Of a stretch of DNA of 64,000 nucleotides, positions 1-17,636 are shown piece after piece (positions within the stretch are counted from its first letter, which is position 1; each line of letters begins with the position of its first letter). The position numbers were made by a program, and so were the translations under genes. Under the pieces are notes generated by a model. It saw only the letters and a list, made by a program, of their open reading frames with translations, searched no databases and was not told where the DNA came from. Origin of the DNA: Paratrimastix pyriformis (Eukaryota; Preaxostyla; Paratrimastigidae); contig JAPMOS010000018.1 in NCBI GenBank assembly GCA_027972325.1, forward strand, positions 248,001 through 312,000, read 5' to 3'.

Positions 1-1599
1 CCGCCCCCATCTATTCGGCCTCTCTGGTGCTGGTCGCATCGCCTGCGCCTGTGGGGACGCCCTCCCCGATGGTCTTGACCAAGCTCGGGGCCTCTGGGTC
101 CCCGTATCTGATGGACGTGCTTGTAGTGGCGTCCCGCGACGCCCTTTGCACGGACCTGCTGGGCGTCGTCCAGGGGGCCCTGCTCCGGCAGGCCCAGCCC
201 CACCCGGGCCCCTCCCCGGCTGCTGCGGGTGTGTCCCACTACTGGCCCCCGGCCCTGGCGCACCCGGTCACCTTGCCGGGGGAAGCCCAGCCCCTGGCCG
301 ATCTGCCCCCGGAGTGGGCCGACCAGGTCGACTCGGGCCTGGCCGCCACCCCGAGCCTGGCCCTGCGCTGGCGCAGCCTGCACCACCGCCTCCTGGGGCT
401 GCCCGCGCGGCCCTTCCTCCGCCCCGGCCAAGCGCTCCCGCTGCCCAGCGGCGGGGCCGGCACAGCGGTGGGGTCCCTCCACTCCAAGCAGGCCCTTCTG
501 CTCGGCTCGGCGCCCACAGAAGCGTCTCCCACGGCCACCCGAGGTCTGCCAACCCGGAGCGGCCTGCCTCGCCTGCTCCCCATCCACCTCCTCCCCTCCC
601 GATCATCCGAACCCTTCCTTCTCACCTTCACCCCGGCATCCGATCGCGGTCGGATGGTGGGAGCAGGCCCGGCCGAGCCGCTGTGGAACGTGCACCTGGC
701 CATCCCCGCGGCCCGGACACCCCAGGAGCCCTACGAGCTGCACACCGTCTTCGGCAACTACCAGGTCCGCGCCCCGTCCAGCGGCCGCCCCCTCCCTCCC
801 TCACCCTCCCCACCCCCACCCCCACCCCACCCCGCCCACGCCCACCGGCACCTCTTCCTTCTCCCGCCCCGGCCATGGCAGTACTGCCACTACGGCCAGG
901 AGCTGGACGACTCGGGCTGGGGGTGCGCCTACCGGTCGCTGCAGACCCTGGTCAGCTGGTTTCGGCTGCAGGGCTACACGGGCCGGCCCAACCCGACCCA
1001 CCGCCAGATCCAGGAGGCCCTGGTGGCCATGAACGACAAGCCGGCCGGCTTCGGCCAGGGCCGCCAGCCCTGGATCGGCAGCTTCGAGGTGGGCCTCGTC
1101 CTGGAGCACTGGCTCGAGCAGCCCCCAGGCCAGCAGCCCGCCGGGGGTCTGGCGGCCCCCCCGCCTCCTCGACGTTTGGCCTGCCTCCGCCGCCAGGGGC
1201 ACACAGCCTTCTCACCCCATGCGGCGCTCTCCCCTCCCCCTCCCCACCTCTCCCCTCTCAGAGGATCCTGCGGGGTTCTTCCCGCCCGCGCGGATCATCC
1301 CGCTGGCCTCGGGGGCCGAGTTCGACGCCCACGTGGACGAGCTGGCCGAGCACTTCGACCGGACGGGCACCCCGGTCATGGTCGGGGGCGGCGTACTGGC
1401 CTACACCCTGCTGGGGGTGGCCCTCGACCGGGTCAGCCACCAGGCGCCGCGGTACCTCATCCTGGACCCGCACTACACCGGGGCCGACCGGGTCGAGGCC
1501 ATCGTGGCCAAGGGGTGGGTCGCCTGGCACCCGATGAGCCTCTTCCGGACCGACGTCCACTACAACCTCTGCCTGCCCCAGTGCCCCGCCTGCATCTAG
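1..1599 (+). CDS. UFSP2: UFM1-specific protease 2 (C78 cysteine peptidase), 5' end outside window
   Basis: This enzyme removes UFM1 from substrates and matures the UFM1 precursor, usually at the ER. The last exons carry the C78 peptidase core: [12 protein letters not shown] holds the catalytic Cys, WIGSFEV follows, [16 protein letters not shown] comes next, and LDPHYTG supplies the Asp and His. The C-terminus [12 protein letters not shown] matches the family end. An upstream part ([15 protein letters not shown]) matches the N-terminal extension that separates UFSP2 from the short UFSP1. Two introns are fixed by frame and homology: 765-881 (joins NYQ to YCHYGQ) and 1147-1261. A third lies near 468-677 with uncertain ends. 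The start codon is outside the window. An AATAAA lies 93 bases after the stop. Confidence 0.93.
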
Positions 1600-1691
1600 C
1601 GGCCCCCCCGGCCCCCCGGCCCTCCCCAAGAGTACTGTGACTCGCTATGCCGGGATGCGGGTCTTCCAAGAGGGGAGGGGGGAGGGCAGAG

Positions 1692-1697
1692 AATAAA
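1692..1697 (+). terminator. Probable polyadenylation signal of UFSP2
   Basis: AATAAA lies 93 bases after the UFSP2 stop codon, in the gap before the convergent synthetase gene. A poly-A run follows it directly. Spacing and strand fit UFSP2. Confidence 0.5.
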
Positions 1698-1710
1698 AAA
1701 ACAGCCAGCG

Positions 1711-1765
1711 GTTCGGTTCGGTTCGGTTCGGTTCGGTTCGGTTCGGTTCGGTTCGGTTCGGTTCG
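1711..1765. repeat. (GTTCG)11 pentanucleotide microsatellite between convergent genes
   Basis: There are eleven uninterrupted copies of GTTCG between the 3' ends of UFSP2 and the acyl-CoA synthetase. The unit contains GGTTC but is not a known telomere unit, and the tract is internal to the window. Confidence 0.95.
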
Positions 1766-1876
1766 TTCGAGGAGCCTTCCGCCTTCTCGGACGGCCCGCA
1801 GGATGGGGAAGATTGGAAGGCCGCAAGGAAGGCCGGGGCCGTGGGGGGTGGGTGGGCCGTGGGCCGGGTGGGCCGC

Positions 1877-4800
1877 TCAGAGGACCTCCTTCTTGAGGGC
1901 CTGGGCCATCTTGGCCAGGGCCCGGGCGGCCGCGTCGGCCCGGCGGAAGCACATGACCCCACCGGCCATCAGGGCGGCCACGGTGCGATCGTACTTGGCG
2001 CCCGACTCGAGCACCATCACGAAGGGCTTGGCCGGGTAGCGGCGGGCCAGGGCCACCACCCGCTCGACGAAGCCGCCCGGGGCGAGGGCGTTCTCGGTGT
2101 GGCCCTCGCCGGGGGGCAGCAGGTTGAGGGTGATCGCCTCGGGGACGCAGCTGAACAGGCCCATGTCCACCGTCGGGTCCTGCAGCACAATCTCCATGAC
2201 CGTCGTGAAGAGCACGTCGTTCAGCATCGGCGTCTGCGCGGCCACGGGGGAGCCAGCCACAGGCCGGCCGGATGGGGAGAAACGATGATGAGCCGATCAA
2301 GACACGAACAAGAGGGGTGCTGGGCTGGGCTGGGCTGGGCTGGGCTGGGCTGGGCTGGGCTGGGCTGGGGGGGGGGGGGGGGGGGGGGGGGGGCGGACCA
2401 CGTCGAGGACGGGGGAGATGTCGATGAGGCCCTTCATGCCGGCCTTCTCCAGGCAGCCGTTGATCTTGGCGGCGGTCTCGGGGCCCCACTGGGGCAGGGT
2501 CAGGGCCCGGGTGTGGCCGGCGAAGAGGTGGTCGGCCATGGCGCACTTCTCGAAGCCGGCGTTGGTCATGATGCCCACCGTCAGCGGGCCCTCGGCCGCC
2601 CCCAGCCGGGCCAGGGAGGGCGCGTGGGTGCCCAGCAGCATCATCTGCTCGAACTCGTCGAAGGACTCGGCCAGCAGGGCGCCCGCCGAGCGGAGCAGGA
2701 AGCTGAACATGTCGTAGTCGCCCGCCATGGAGGCCGTGTGGCCCTTGGCCGCGTCCCGGCCGGCCTCGGTGCGGCCCGTCTTGTAGATGCAGACGACCTT
2801 GTGCAGGGCGGCCGCCCGGCGGGTGAGGGCCATCAGCCGGGCCCCGTCGCCCGGGTTGAGGCCCTCGATGTACAGCGCGTAGAGGTCGATGTCGGAGAAC
2901 TGGGGCTCCTGGTGGGCGTCCAGGCACTGCTCCAGGAAGTCGCACACGGAGAGGTCCATCTGGTTGCCCACAGAGACGACAACCTTGGGCCGCACCAGGT
3001 CGGCAAGGTCCGAGACCCGGGTGATCTGCACGATGAGGAGGAGGAGGAGGAGGAGGAGGAGAGGGGGGAGACGCATGTATGAAGGGGGGGTGCCGGGGAG
3101 GTCGGGGGGCACCGGGGTGGGGGCGGTGCTGGGGGGATGGGATGAGATGGGATGGCGGTAAATCTCCCGGGAGCTAGAAAAACGCGGCGGCATGGCAACT
3201 GCGGCGCCGGCCCTTGCCGTCCCGGTGGTGGGGTGCGCGGGGGAGGGGGCAGAGGAGGGGGTGCGTCAGGCGGGAAGCGGGGCGGACCACCTGGGCGCCC
3301 GACTGGCTGATGAGGGCGCAGTTGCTGTGGCCCTTGTCGGTGGCCGAGCTCTTGTACTCCGGCGTGAAGATCGTGTCTGGGCAGGGACCGCAGTGATCGC
3401 CATGAGTTTTCGCAGGGGGGAGGGGAACGGGAGGGAGGGAGGGGAAGGGCGGCCGGCGCGGACTGGAGTATCCCTGGCAGATGCAGCCCAGGGTGTTGGG
3501 GCCGTTGATGACGGGCCGCAGGGCGGGCTGGGCGTCGAGGGCGTGCAGCTTGGCCTCGAGGTCGTGCTGGATGTGCGCCCCGGCGGCCGTCTCGGCGAAG
3601 CCGGCCGTGATGATGAGGATGGTCTCGGCCGCGTGGGTGGCGAAGCACTCCTCGCACATCTGCCCGCCAGCCATGCCACAGGCCCGTCCACGTGAGATCC
3701 GGGGACAGGGCAGGGGCCGGAGGGCAGGGGCCGGAGGGCAGGGGCCGGAGGGCAGGGGCCGGAGGGCAGGGGCCGGAGGGCAGGGGCCGGAGGGCAGGGG
3801 CCGGAGGGCAGGGCAGGGGGCGGGACCTGGGCGGCGGCCGATGCGCGGACGCCGATGAGGAGCAGGTCGACGGGCTCGTTGTGGCGGGCCTCGCGGAGGG
3901 CGGCCAGGGAGGGCACGCAGGGGATGCCCTCGATGGTGGCCTCGGCCGGGTGCAGCACCCACATGGCGGGCGGGTTGGCGCTCGAGGCGAACTTCCGCGC
4001 AATGACGTTGCACGGGCCTGCGCACCCACCGCACCGGCCGGGCAGCAGGAAGGGAGGAGGATCGGGCAGGAGACAGGCGCCACATGAGAACAGTGCCGCA
4101 TGAGAACAGACTGTGCGCTCTCGGGCCAGGGCGGGTGAGGATGGCGTGGGCGAATGAATGGGTGGGAAGGGAACGGGCAGGAATGGGAAGCAATCTCCCG
4201 GGAGCTAGAAAAACGCGGCGGCATGGCAACTGCGCGCCGGCCCGTCCGGTGGTGGCCGGACCCGTGTGGTCCGGGGGGGGGGGGGGGGGGGGGGGGGGGG
4301 ATCAGCAGGGCGGCGCAGACCCTGGCGAGCCTTGCCCGAGGCGCCGGCGATGGCGACCGAGCGGGGGGCCAGAAGACGGGTGATCTTGTGCAGGGGCTTG
4401 GGCGGGGCCACGTAGTCGGCGGCCGCGACGGCCCGGGTGCGGAGGACCCCGTCCAGGGCGGCCAGGGCGCCCTGGTGGACGGTGGCCGGGTTGACCTCGA
4501 GCTCCTCGATGATCACCCGCGCCTGTCCACAACCCAACCGGCACCCGGATGCGATGAAGCGAGGACCAGGGGACGCCCGGAGGAGGGGGAGGAAGGGAGG
4601 GAGGAGGAAGGCAATCTCCCGGGAGCTAGAAAAACGCGGCGGCATGGCAACTGCGGCGCCGGCCCTTGCCGTCCCGGTGGTGGGTGGATGTGTGGGGTGC
4701 GTGGTGGGTGTGGGTGTGGGTGTGGGTGTGGGTGTGGGTGTTGGTGTTGGGGGGATGGCGGCCAGACGTGGGGGTTGTAGCGGGAGAAGTAGACGGCGGC

Positions 4801-5646
4801 CCACTGGAGCTTCTTCAGGGCCGAGACAAGGGTGGACAGTTCGGCCTTGGCCTTGCCGCCGCGCACCTTGCCCTCGATCATCCGCACCAGGGGCAGCTGG
4901 GCCAGCAGGGCCCGGTTCTCGTCCAGGTCCATGCAGGCCGGCAGGAAGATCTGGGCCCGGTTGGGGCGCATGATCCGCTTCAGCTCCTCCACCAGCACGC
5001 CGCCAAAGCCGAGCGCAATCATGGGGCCAAAGTCCTGTCACAAAGGCACTCAGGGATGTGGGGGTCGTGGGGGAGGACAACAGACGGCATCCTGATACAT
5101 GGACAGCAGGATCTCATCGCCGAGCTCACCCTTCAGAGGGAGCTGCTCAACAAAGAGGACGCCCTGGAATTTTGCGGCAGGGAAGCGGCTCTGGAAGTCG
5201 AGATACACCTCACGGGCACGCTCGACGGAAGTGACATTGAAGGCGACACCCTTGACATCGGTCTGCAAGAAGGAAGGCGCACAAAAATACGCTATGCTCA
5301 ACGTCGCCAAGAGTTTCGTGCCGAACCTTGTGGGTGATCCCGGTGACCACAATCTTGGCGACGAGTTTCTCGCAGTGCGGGAGGAGCTCGGCCAGACGAG
5401 GGAGGTCAGCCACGGGGATAAAGCGGTGGGGAGGAGCAGGAACACCCAGAGTCGCCAGAATGCGATAAACCTCGTGCTCGTCGAGGGCAGTGGCGTGGTC
5501 GCGCTGGCCAAGGATGCTGAAGTTTGAAACCACATTCGCGAGAAATCATCAGGTCCCAGGTAAGAGAGCGGTACAAACCGTTCGAGTTCGGCAACCTGCT
5601 CAGCAGTGATGCCCGCAGGGGGGGTCAGAAAGCGAGAAAAGTCCAT
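1877..5646 (-). CDS. ADP-forming acetyl/acyl-CoA synthetase, fused, ATP-grasp domain first
   Basis: This enzyme interconverts acyl-CoA + ADP + Pi with acid + ATP + CoA, an energy-yielding step in acetate-forming protists. The N-terminal half is an ATP-grasp (beta) domain: LDEHEVYRILATLGVPAP, then ITHKTDVKGVAFNV across an intron, FGPMIALGFGGVLVEEL, and IIEELEVNPATV. Next come a CoA-binding domain (RSVAIAGASGK) and ligase domains: LIITAGFAETAAG, INGPNTLGCI, NCALISQSGA, VVSVGNQMDL, then CIYKTGRTEAG with the presumed phospho-His in KGHTASMAGDY. Domain order is therefore beta-alpha. There is no citrate synthase domain, so it is not ATP-citrate lyase. ATG at 5646 was chosen (MDFSRFL). About nine introns are present, several holding repeats: a 72-nt element three times, a 15-nt minisatellite, and TGGGC repeats ending in a G run. 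The substrate (acetate or another acid) is not decided. Confidence 0.88.
2321..2393. repeat. (TGGGC)9 followed by a 27-base G run, in a synthetase intron
   Basis: Nine TGGGC units run into about 27 consecutive G. In the transcribed (minus) sense this is a C run followed by GCCCA repeats, inside the last intron of the acyl-CoA synthetase. Confidence 0.9.
3161..3232 (-). repeat. 72-nt intronic element, copy A
   Basis: This 72-nt block inside an intron of the synthetase is identical to copy C at 4613-4684. It holds the 10-base palindrome CTCCCGGGAG and, in the sense of the gene, TTGCCATGCCGCCGCG then TTTTTCTAG. The flanking intron sequence is unrelated between copies. Confidence 0.92.
3712..3816. 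repeat. 15-nt minisatellite in a synthetase intron
   Basis: About seven tandem copies of GGGGCCGGAGGGCAG lie in the intron between the exon ending GVRASAAAQ and the exon starting MCEECFATHA. Confidence 0.9.
4192..4255 (-). repeat. 72-nt intronic element, copy B (diverged)
   Basis: The first 45 or so bases match copies A and C exactly. The rest carries small deletions (about 64 nt in all). It lies in a different intron of the same gene, after a run of about 28 G. Confidence 0.9.
4613..4684 (-). repeat. 72-nt intronic element, copy C
   Basis: This copy is identical over 72 nt to copy A, in a third intron of the synthetase. The intron (about 4524-4768) also holds GTGGGT repeats. Exon homology around it (AVYFSRYN, then IIEELEVNPATV) shows that the element is spliced out. 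Confidence 0.92.
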
Positions 5647-5735
5647 GGTGGAAAGTACGCGAGGAGACAGGAGCAATCATTGTTATGTGACTTTTACAGT
5701 GCGGACCTGAACAAAAATAGTTTCTTCTTTCTTGA

Positions 5736-12579
<6,844 letters not shown>

Positions 12580-13274
12580 TGGCGTCCAGGACCCACCACC
12601 CTTCCCGTGGCTCGGCTTTTGGCGCTTGCGGGAAATCTGAATAAGCGAGAAAAGTCTTTCTCCCCTGGCGTGGCGTTTCGCTTTTTATTAGTTGATGTCA
12701 GCCTTTCGAGCGGTTGGTTCTCATTTTCCGATCGTCGGGGACTCCCTGGCAGCATTCGCCCGACAGCAGACGAGGTTTTTGGCGCTGGCTTGCCCCCGCC
12801 CCCGCCCGCCTGCGTGCGCCGCTGGGCCTGGCCGCCAATCAGGGCGACTGCACGCCGGTCATCGGGTGGGCGAGGGCTGCCCCGGCCCTCGCCGAGCTGC
12901 CCTGGGAGCCCCACGGCCCAGGTGCTGGATGGATGGACGATGCGGCTCGTGCTGGCGGGCGGCCCCGGCCTGAGGTGGCTCGGCTGGAAGCTGGGCGAGG
13001 GGCGAGGGGCGAGGGGTGGAGCGGTGCGCCCTGCTGGCCAACCCGCCCCCCTCAGCTCGAGCCGGACCTGGCCAACGGCCCCCCGGCTGGCGTCCGGTCG
13101 GCGGGTCTGCGGGTGTTGCACGTGAGCGGGCGCATGCCGAGTGCCCCAACTGGAGGCCCCCCCATCCCCATGGACCGCCCCCTCCATGGACCTGCTGGGG
13201 TCAGCATCGCGCCCCATGGGACATCGGACGATCGGATGGGGCCGATGTTTCTGGGGGTCGGGTCCGCTTGAAGC
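12580..13274. other. Gap between convergent genes; no confident gene
   Basis: AATAAG at about 12641 could end the RhoGEF transcript. An AATAAA on the minus strand (12689-12684) could end the minus-strand low-complexity gene. A plus-strand start at 12695 (MSAFRAVGSHFPIVGDSLAAF) followed by a possible 68-nt intron and VLDGWTMRLVLAGGPGLRWL reads like a small protein, but I cannot match it to a family. The GC content dips at 12640-12780. Confidence 0.4.
12684..12689 (-). terminator. Possible polyadenylation signal for the minus-strand low-complexity gene
   Basis: AATAAA on the minus strand lies about 590 bases beyond the last open codon of the minus-strand gene. It implies a long 3' UTR or an undetected last exon. 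Confidence 0.3.
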
Positions 13275-16200
13275 TCAGGATTCCTGGCCGCAAAGGGGAC
13301 CTGACGACTGACTGCCCCTGTCTTCACGCCCGCAAAGGAAGAGGGCAGTGGGCGGAAAGCGGGGGGCGGAGGGAAGGAGGGAGGGCGAGTGGCCCCGATC
13401 GAATCGGCGTGCCCTGCCCAGCCGTGGGGGGGCAAAGGGGAGGATGGGTTTACTGGGGGAGCCAGCTGGGCCGCGCCTGGAAGGTGAGCTTGGGCCGCGG
13501 GATCTACCGGAGGGCACGGGTGAGCCATGAGTGAGCGGGGGGCACGGGTAGCGGGGCACGGGTGCTGACCTGGTGGCCGGGGCCGCGAGCTGCTGCTGTT
13601 GCTGCTCGAGGCGCCGCTGGAAGGCCTCCACCTCGTCCTCGTCGCTGCCGAAGCTCAGGTTGAGCAGCGAGGGCCCCACGGCCAGCGACGGCTGCAGGGG
13701 CCCCGGTCCCAGGAGGCCCTCCCCGAAGGGGCTGACACCACCCGCAGGGGCCGGGGGCGACCCGGCGACAGGGTCCGGACCGGCCAGGGCCCCGAAGGCG
13801 AACGAGGGGAAGCTCTCGAAGGGCCGCGGGCTGGCCGGCTCGTCGAGGACGGCCCCCAGGGCGGGCGGCTGCTCCATCAGCAGCGGCGGCCGGCCGGGCG
13901 CCCCGGCGGGTGGGCAGAAGAGGCCCCGGGCCGCCCCGAGCATGTCGGGCGGCGAGCTGCCCAGGGCGGGCAGCACGGTGGCCAGCGAGGCCAGCGGGGC
14001 GGGCGGGGTGCCCAGGGGCGGCAGCCAGGGGCCCCCCAGCCCGTCGGGCGAGGCCGGGGCCGACCGGCCCTGCATGAGGGGCGTGCGGGGGGCCTCGGCC
14101 AGCGAGGAGGCCGCCGCGAACTGGCCCATCAGCGACCGCGCCAGGGGCGGCCGCCCCGACCCGGCCGCGGGGCCTTTGGGGGGCGAGCGGGCACCCCCCC
14201 GGGGCCCGGCTCCGCCGGCGGGGCTGGGCGCTGGGGTGGCGGTCGAAGCCGGGTCGGGGCCCCGGCGGCCCCCGGGGGGCGGCGTGGCGGCCAGCGGGAC
14301 GGGCCGCAAGTGGGGGCTGGGCAGCAGCCCCGAGCCGCCCGCCTGGAGGGCGCCGCTGATGCCGCTGGGGGCGGGGCCGCTCGCGGGCGGTGCGGCGGTG
14401 GACCCGATGGGCGCCGCGGTGGTGGTGGTGGGGGTGGCGGCGGCGGTGGGGGTGGCGGGCGGGGTGGTGCTGGCGGCGCTGTGTGCCCGAGGGGCGGCAG
14501 CCGAACCGGGCCGTACCGCCGCTGCCGCCGCCGCCGCCGCCGCCGCAGGCGCAACAGCTGGGGCGCCCGTCGTCCCGGGGGTGGGTGGGGGCGATGGGCG
14601 GCCCCGGGCCGTCCGGGCCGAGTCGGAGGCCGATGTGCCGAGGCGCCGCCCCGCTGGCTGCTGCTGGTGCGGGGCTTGGGGATGGGTCGTCGCGGGGGCC
14701 GCAGTCGGCTTGGCCGACCCCAGCAGCCGGGAGGGGGATGGGGGCGGGCCCGTCGTGGGGGACGGGGGCACCTTGCGGCCCAGGGGGGGCGGAGTCGTGG
14801 GCACCTGCAGGAGGCTCCCGGGCGCCCCCGTCGCGGTCCCGTGCCGAGTGGGGGTCGTGGGGGGCGCCGGCCCTGACCCGCCGCTCCGGCCGGCCGGGGC
14901 GGGGGCCGTGGGATTGGCGGAGGCGGCGGAGGCGGCGGGGGGGATGCGGGGTTGGGATGGGTGTGGCCGAGCCGGCGGACGGGGCGGCGCCGCCCGCGCC
15001 CAGGCGGGTGGGGGTCTGGGGGGCCATGATGCCGGCCGGCCCCGGGCCCAGGAGCGGCCCCGCAGTGGGGGGCGGGCCCAGCGGGAGGGGCGGGTGGGTG
15101 GGCGAGGCGGGTGGGGTCATGGCGGCGGGCGCGCTGCGGACAGGCGAAGGGGGCGGCGTCCGGACGGGGCCCGCGGGGGGCGCCGAGGCCGATGCTGCCG
15201 GGGGCAGGGCCGACCGGGAGGCGGCCAGGGCCCCTCCCGAGGCCCCGTGGGCCGACGCCGGGTGGTTGGCGGCTCCCCCGCGCCCCGTGACGGGCGTGGC
15301 GGCGGCAGCAGCAGCGGGGGCACGGGTGGGGGTGACCCCCCCGGGGGGGCCCGGGGGCGGTTTGGCGGGTGTGGTCCGCTGGCCAGCCGGCCCCCGGGTG
15401 GGTGTGGTGGCCGGCCCGGTGGCCGGGGCGGCGGGCGGAGGGGAGGTGGCCCCCGAGCGAGCCGCCGGGCCGCCGGGGAGGGCCGACTTGGCGGGGGAGG
15501 GCAGCAGGGGCCGGGCGGGCGTCACCATCTTGGCCGAGGGCGGCAGGGGCAGCAGGGGCGCCCGCGAGTGGGGCGGGGTCGGGGGCGGGGGCGCAGGGGC
15601 AGCCGCAGCCGCGGAGGCAACGGGCGGCGCGATTGCGGGCTGCCCGCCGGGCGAGTGGGGGTGGGCCGCCTGGGCGGGTCTGCCCGTGGGCTCGGGGCGT
15701 TTGGCGGCGGCGCCGGTGGCGGTGGTGGTGGCGGTGGTGGTGGCGGTGGTGGTGGCGGTGGTGGGGGCGGTGGGGGCGGTGGGGGCGGTGGGGCGGCTCT
15801 CACAGGGATGGCGGGCGCCGGGTGCTGCAGCTTTGCGGGACTCGCCTGCTGGGGGTGTGCCGTGGCGGCCGGGGGCGCCGGGGCGGTTTTGGGGGCGGGG
15901 GTTGCGGCGCCCTTGGAGGCGGCCGCCTTCGATGTGGTGGCGGGCTTGGCGGCGGGCTTGGCGGCGGGGTGGCGGGCGGCTTGGCGGCGGGGTGGGGGCC
16001 GAACGGGCTGCTGCCGTGGTGGCGATGGCGGCGGGCGGGGTGGCGACCCGTTTGGGGGGCGAGCCTGATCCGGCCGAGGAAGCCGCCTTCGCCTTCGGGG
16101 CGGCCGGGGCAGGGGCGGCCGGGGCGGCCCTGCCCTGGTGGAGGGGGGCAGGGGTGAGCTGGCCGCTGGTGGGCCCGGCAGCCGAGGGCCGCGGCTTGGC

Positions 16201-17599
16201 GGGGCCCGAGGGCGCGGAGGCCGCCGGGGCGGGGCTCGGTCCGGAGGGCGCCCTGGGGGCCGCGCCGCTGGGCGGGGTGGCGGGCCGGGCCGCAAGACCC
16301 GGGGCGGCGGGCGCGGCGGGCGGCCGAGCCGCAGGGGCAGCCTTGGCGGTGACCGGCGCAGCGGTCGGGGTGGGGGCCGTCACGGGCCGACTCGGACCGG
16401 AGGCGGCGGCGGGGGCGGGGGTGCCTGACGGCAGGTTCTTGACGGCAGGGGCCTTGGCGACAGGGGCCTTGGCGGCAGGGGCCTTGGCGGCAGGGGCCTT
16501 GGCGGCAGGGGCCTTGGCGGCAGGGGCCTTGGCGGCAGGGGCCTTGGCGGCAGGGGCCTTGGCGGCAGGGGTAGATGGGCCGGGCCGAGAAGGCGCAGCG
16601 GCGGCGGCAGGGTGGCCGGCGGGGGCGGGGGCGACGTCCTTGGGACGTTCCCGCTCCCGGGGCGGGGTTGCCCCCTTGGCGGCAGGGGCGGGCGCGGGGG
16701 CATGGCTCGCGGTCGCGGCGGCCGGGGTGGCATGGGGCTGGGCCGGGCCCGGAGCGTGTGCTGCCTCCGGGCGGGTCTTCGAGGCATGTGAAGGCCCGCT
16801 GAGAACCGGGCCAGGCGGGGCTGGGGCCGAGGGGGCAGGGGCATGGGCAGGGATGCTCTCCGTGTCGCTGGGCGACTCGTTGACGATGCGGGTTGGGTGG
16901 CGGGCCCGGCGGCGCTGCTGGCGGAGCTGCTCCTGGCGCTGGTGCTTGGACACCTTGGGCCCCCTGTGGTCCTTGGCTTCCTTGGCGCCCATGGCTTCCT
17001 TGGCGCCCATGGCTTCCTTGGCGCCCATGGCTTCCTTGACTTTGGCCTCCTTGTCTGCCTCGCCCACCTCCAGCTTGGCCGGGCTCTCCTTGCCCTGGTC
17101 CTTGCTGGCGGCGGGGGCCGGGGCGCCCTCGGTGGCGGGGCTGCTGATGGCTGGTGGCGGGGCCGCTGGAGACGACTGCTGCGAGGCAGGCGCCGAGACA
17201 GGGGCCGACTGAGCTGGGGGGCTGGCAGGGGCCGACTGAGCGGGGGGTGTCCTGGGGGCCGAGGGCGGGCTCTCGGCTCGCGACGGCGGCAGGGAGGCGC
17301 CCGCTGGGGCGGGAGCGCCGGGGGCCGGGGGGCGGGCCCGGCCCTCGGCCAGCTTGCGGGCAAGGGCCGCCTGGCGCTCGCGCTTGGACAGGTTCGACCG
17401 GCGCGGAGCGCTCGCCCCGGGGGCCGGGGCCGCCTCGCTGCCGGGGGGCGGGGGTGTGGGCGTGGGTGTGGGCGTGGGGGCCGGGCTGCCCCGCAGGGGA
17501 GGCGGGGGCGAAGCCGAGGTCGAGGGAGCTGCGGGCTGCTTGCTGTGCCCCTGGCCCTCGTCGGGGCACGGGTCGGCCCCATCATCGACCTCATCGGCC

Positions 17600-17636
<37 letters not shown>

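Noticed and set aside
1711-1765. Internal telomere or chromosome end
   Set aside because: (GTTCG)n is not a known telomere unit, the array is short, and coding genes continue on both sides.
1877-5646. First reading of this gene as ATP-citrate lyase
   Set aside because: The ATP-grasp and CoA-binding motifs are those of ADP-forming acyl-CoA synthetases and there is no citrate synthase domain.
5644-5700. Plus-strand ATG at 5645 (in CCATGG) as the RhoGEF start, mirroring the CATG overlap at 36393
   Set aside because: Its frame stops after about 20 codons and no phase-correct splice to the filamin exon could be shown.
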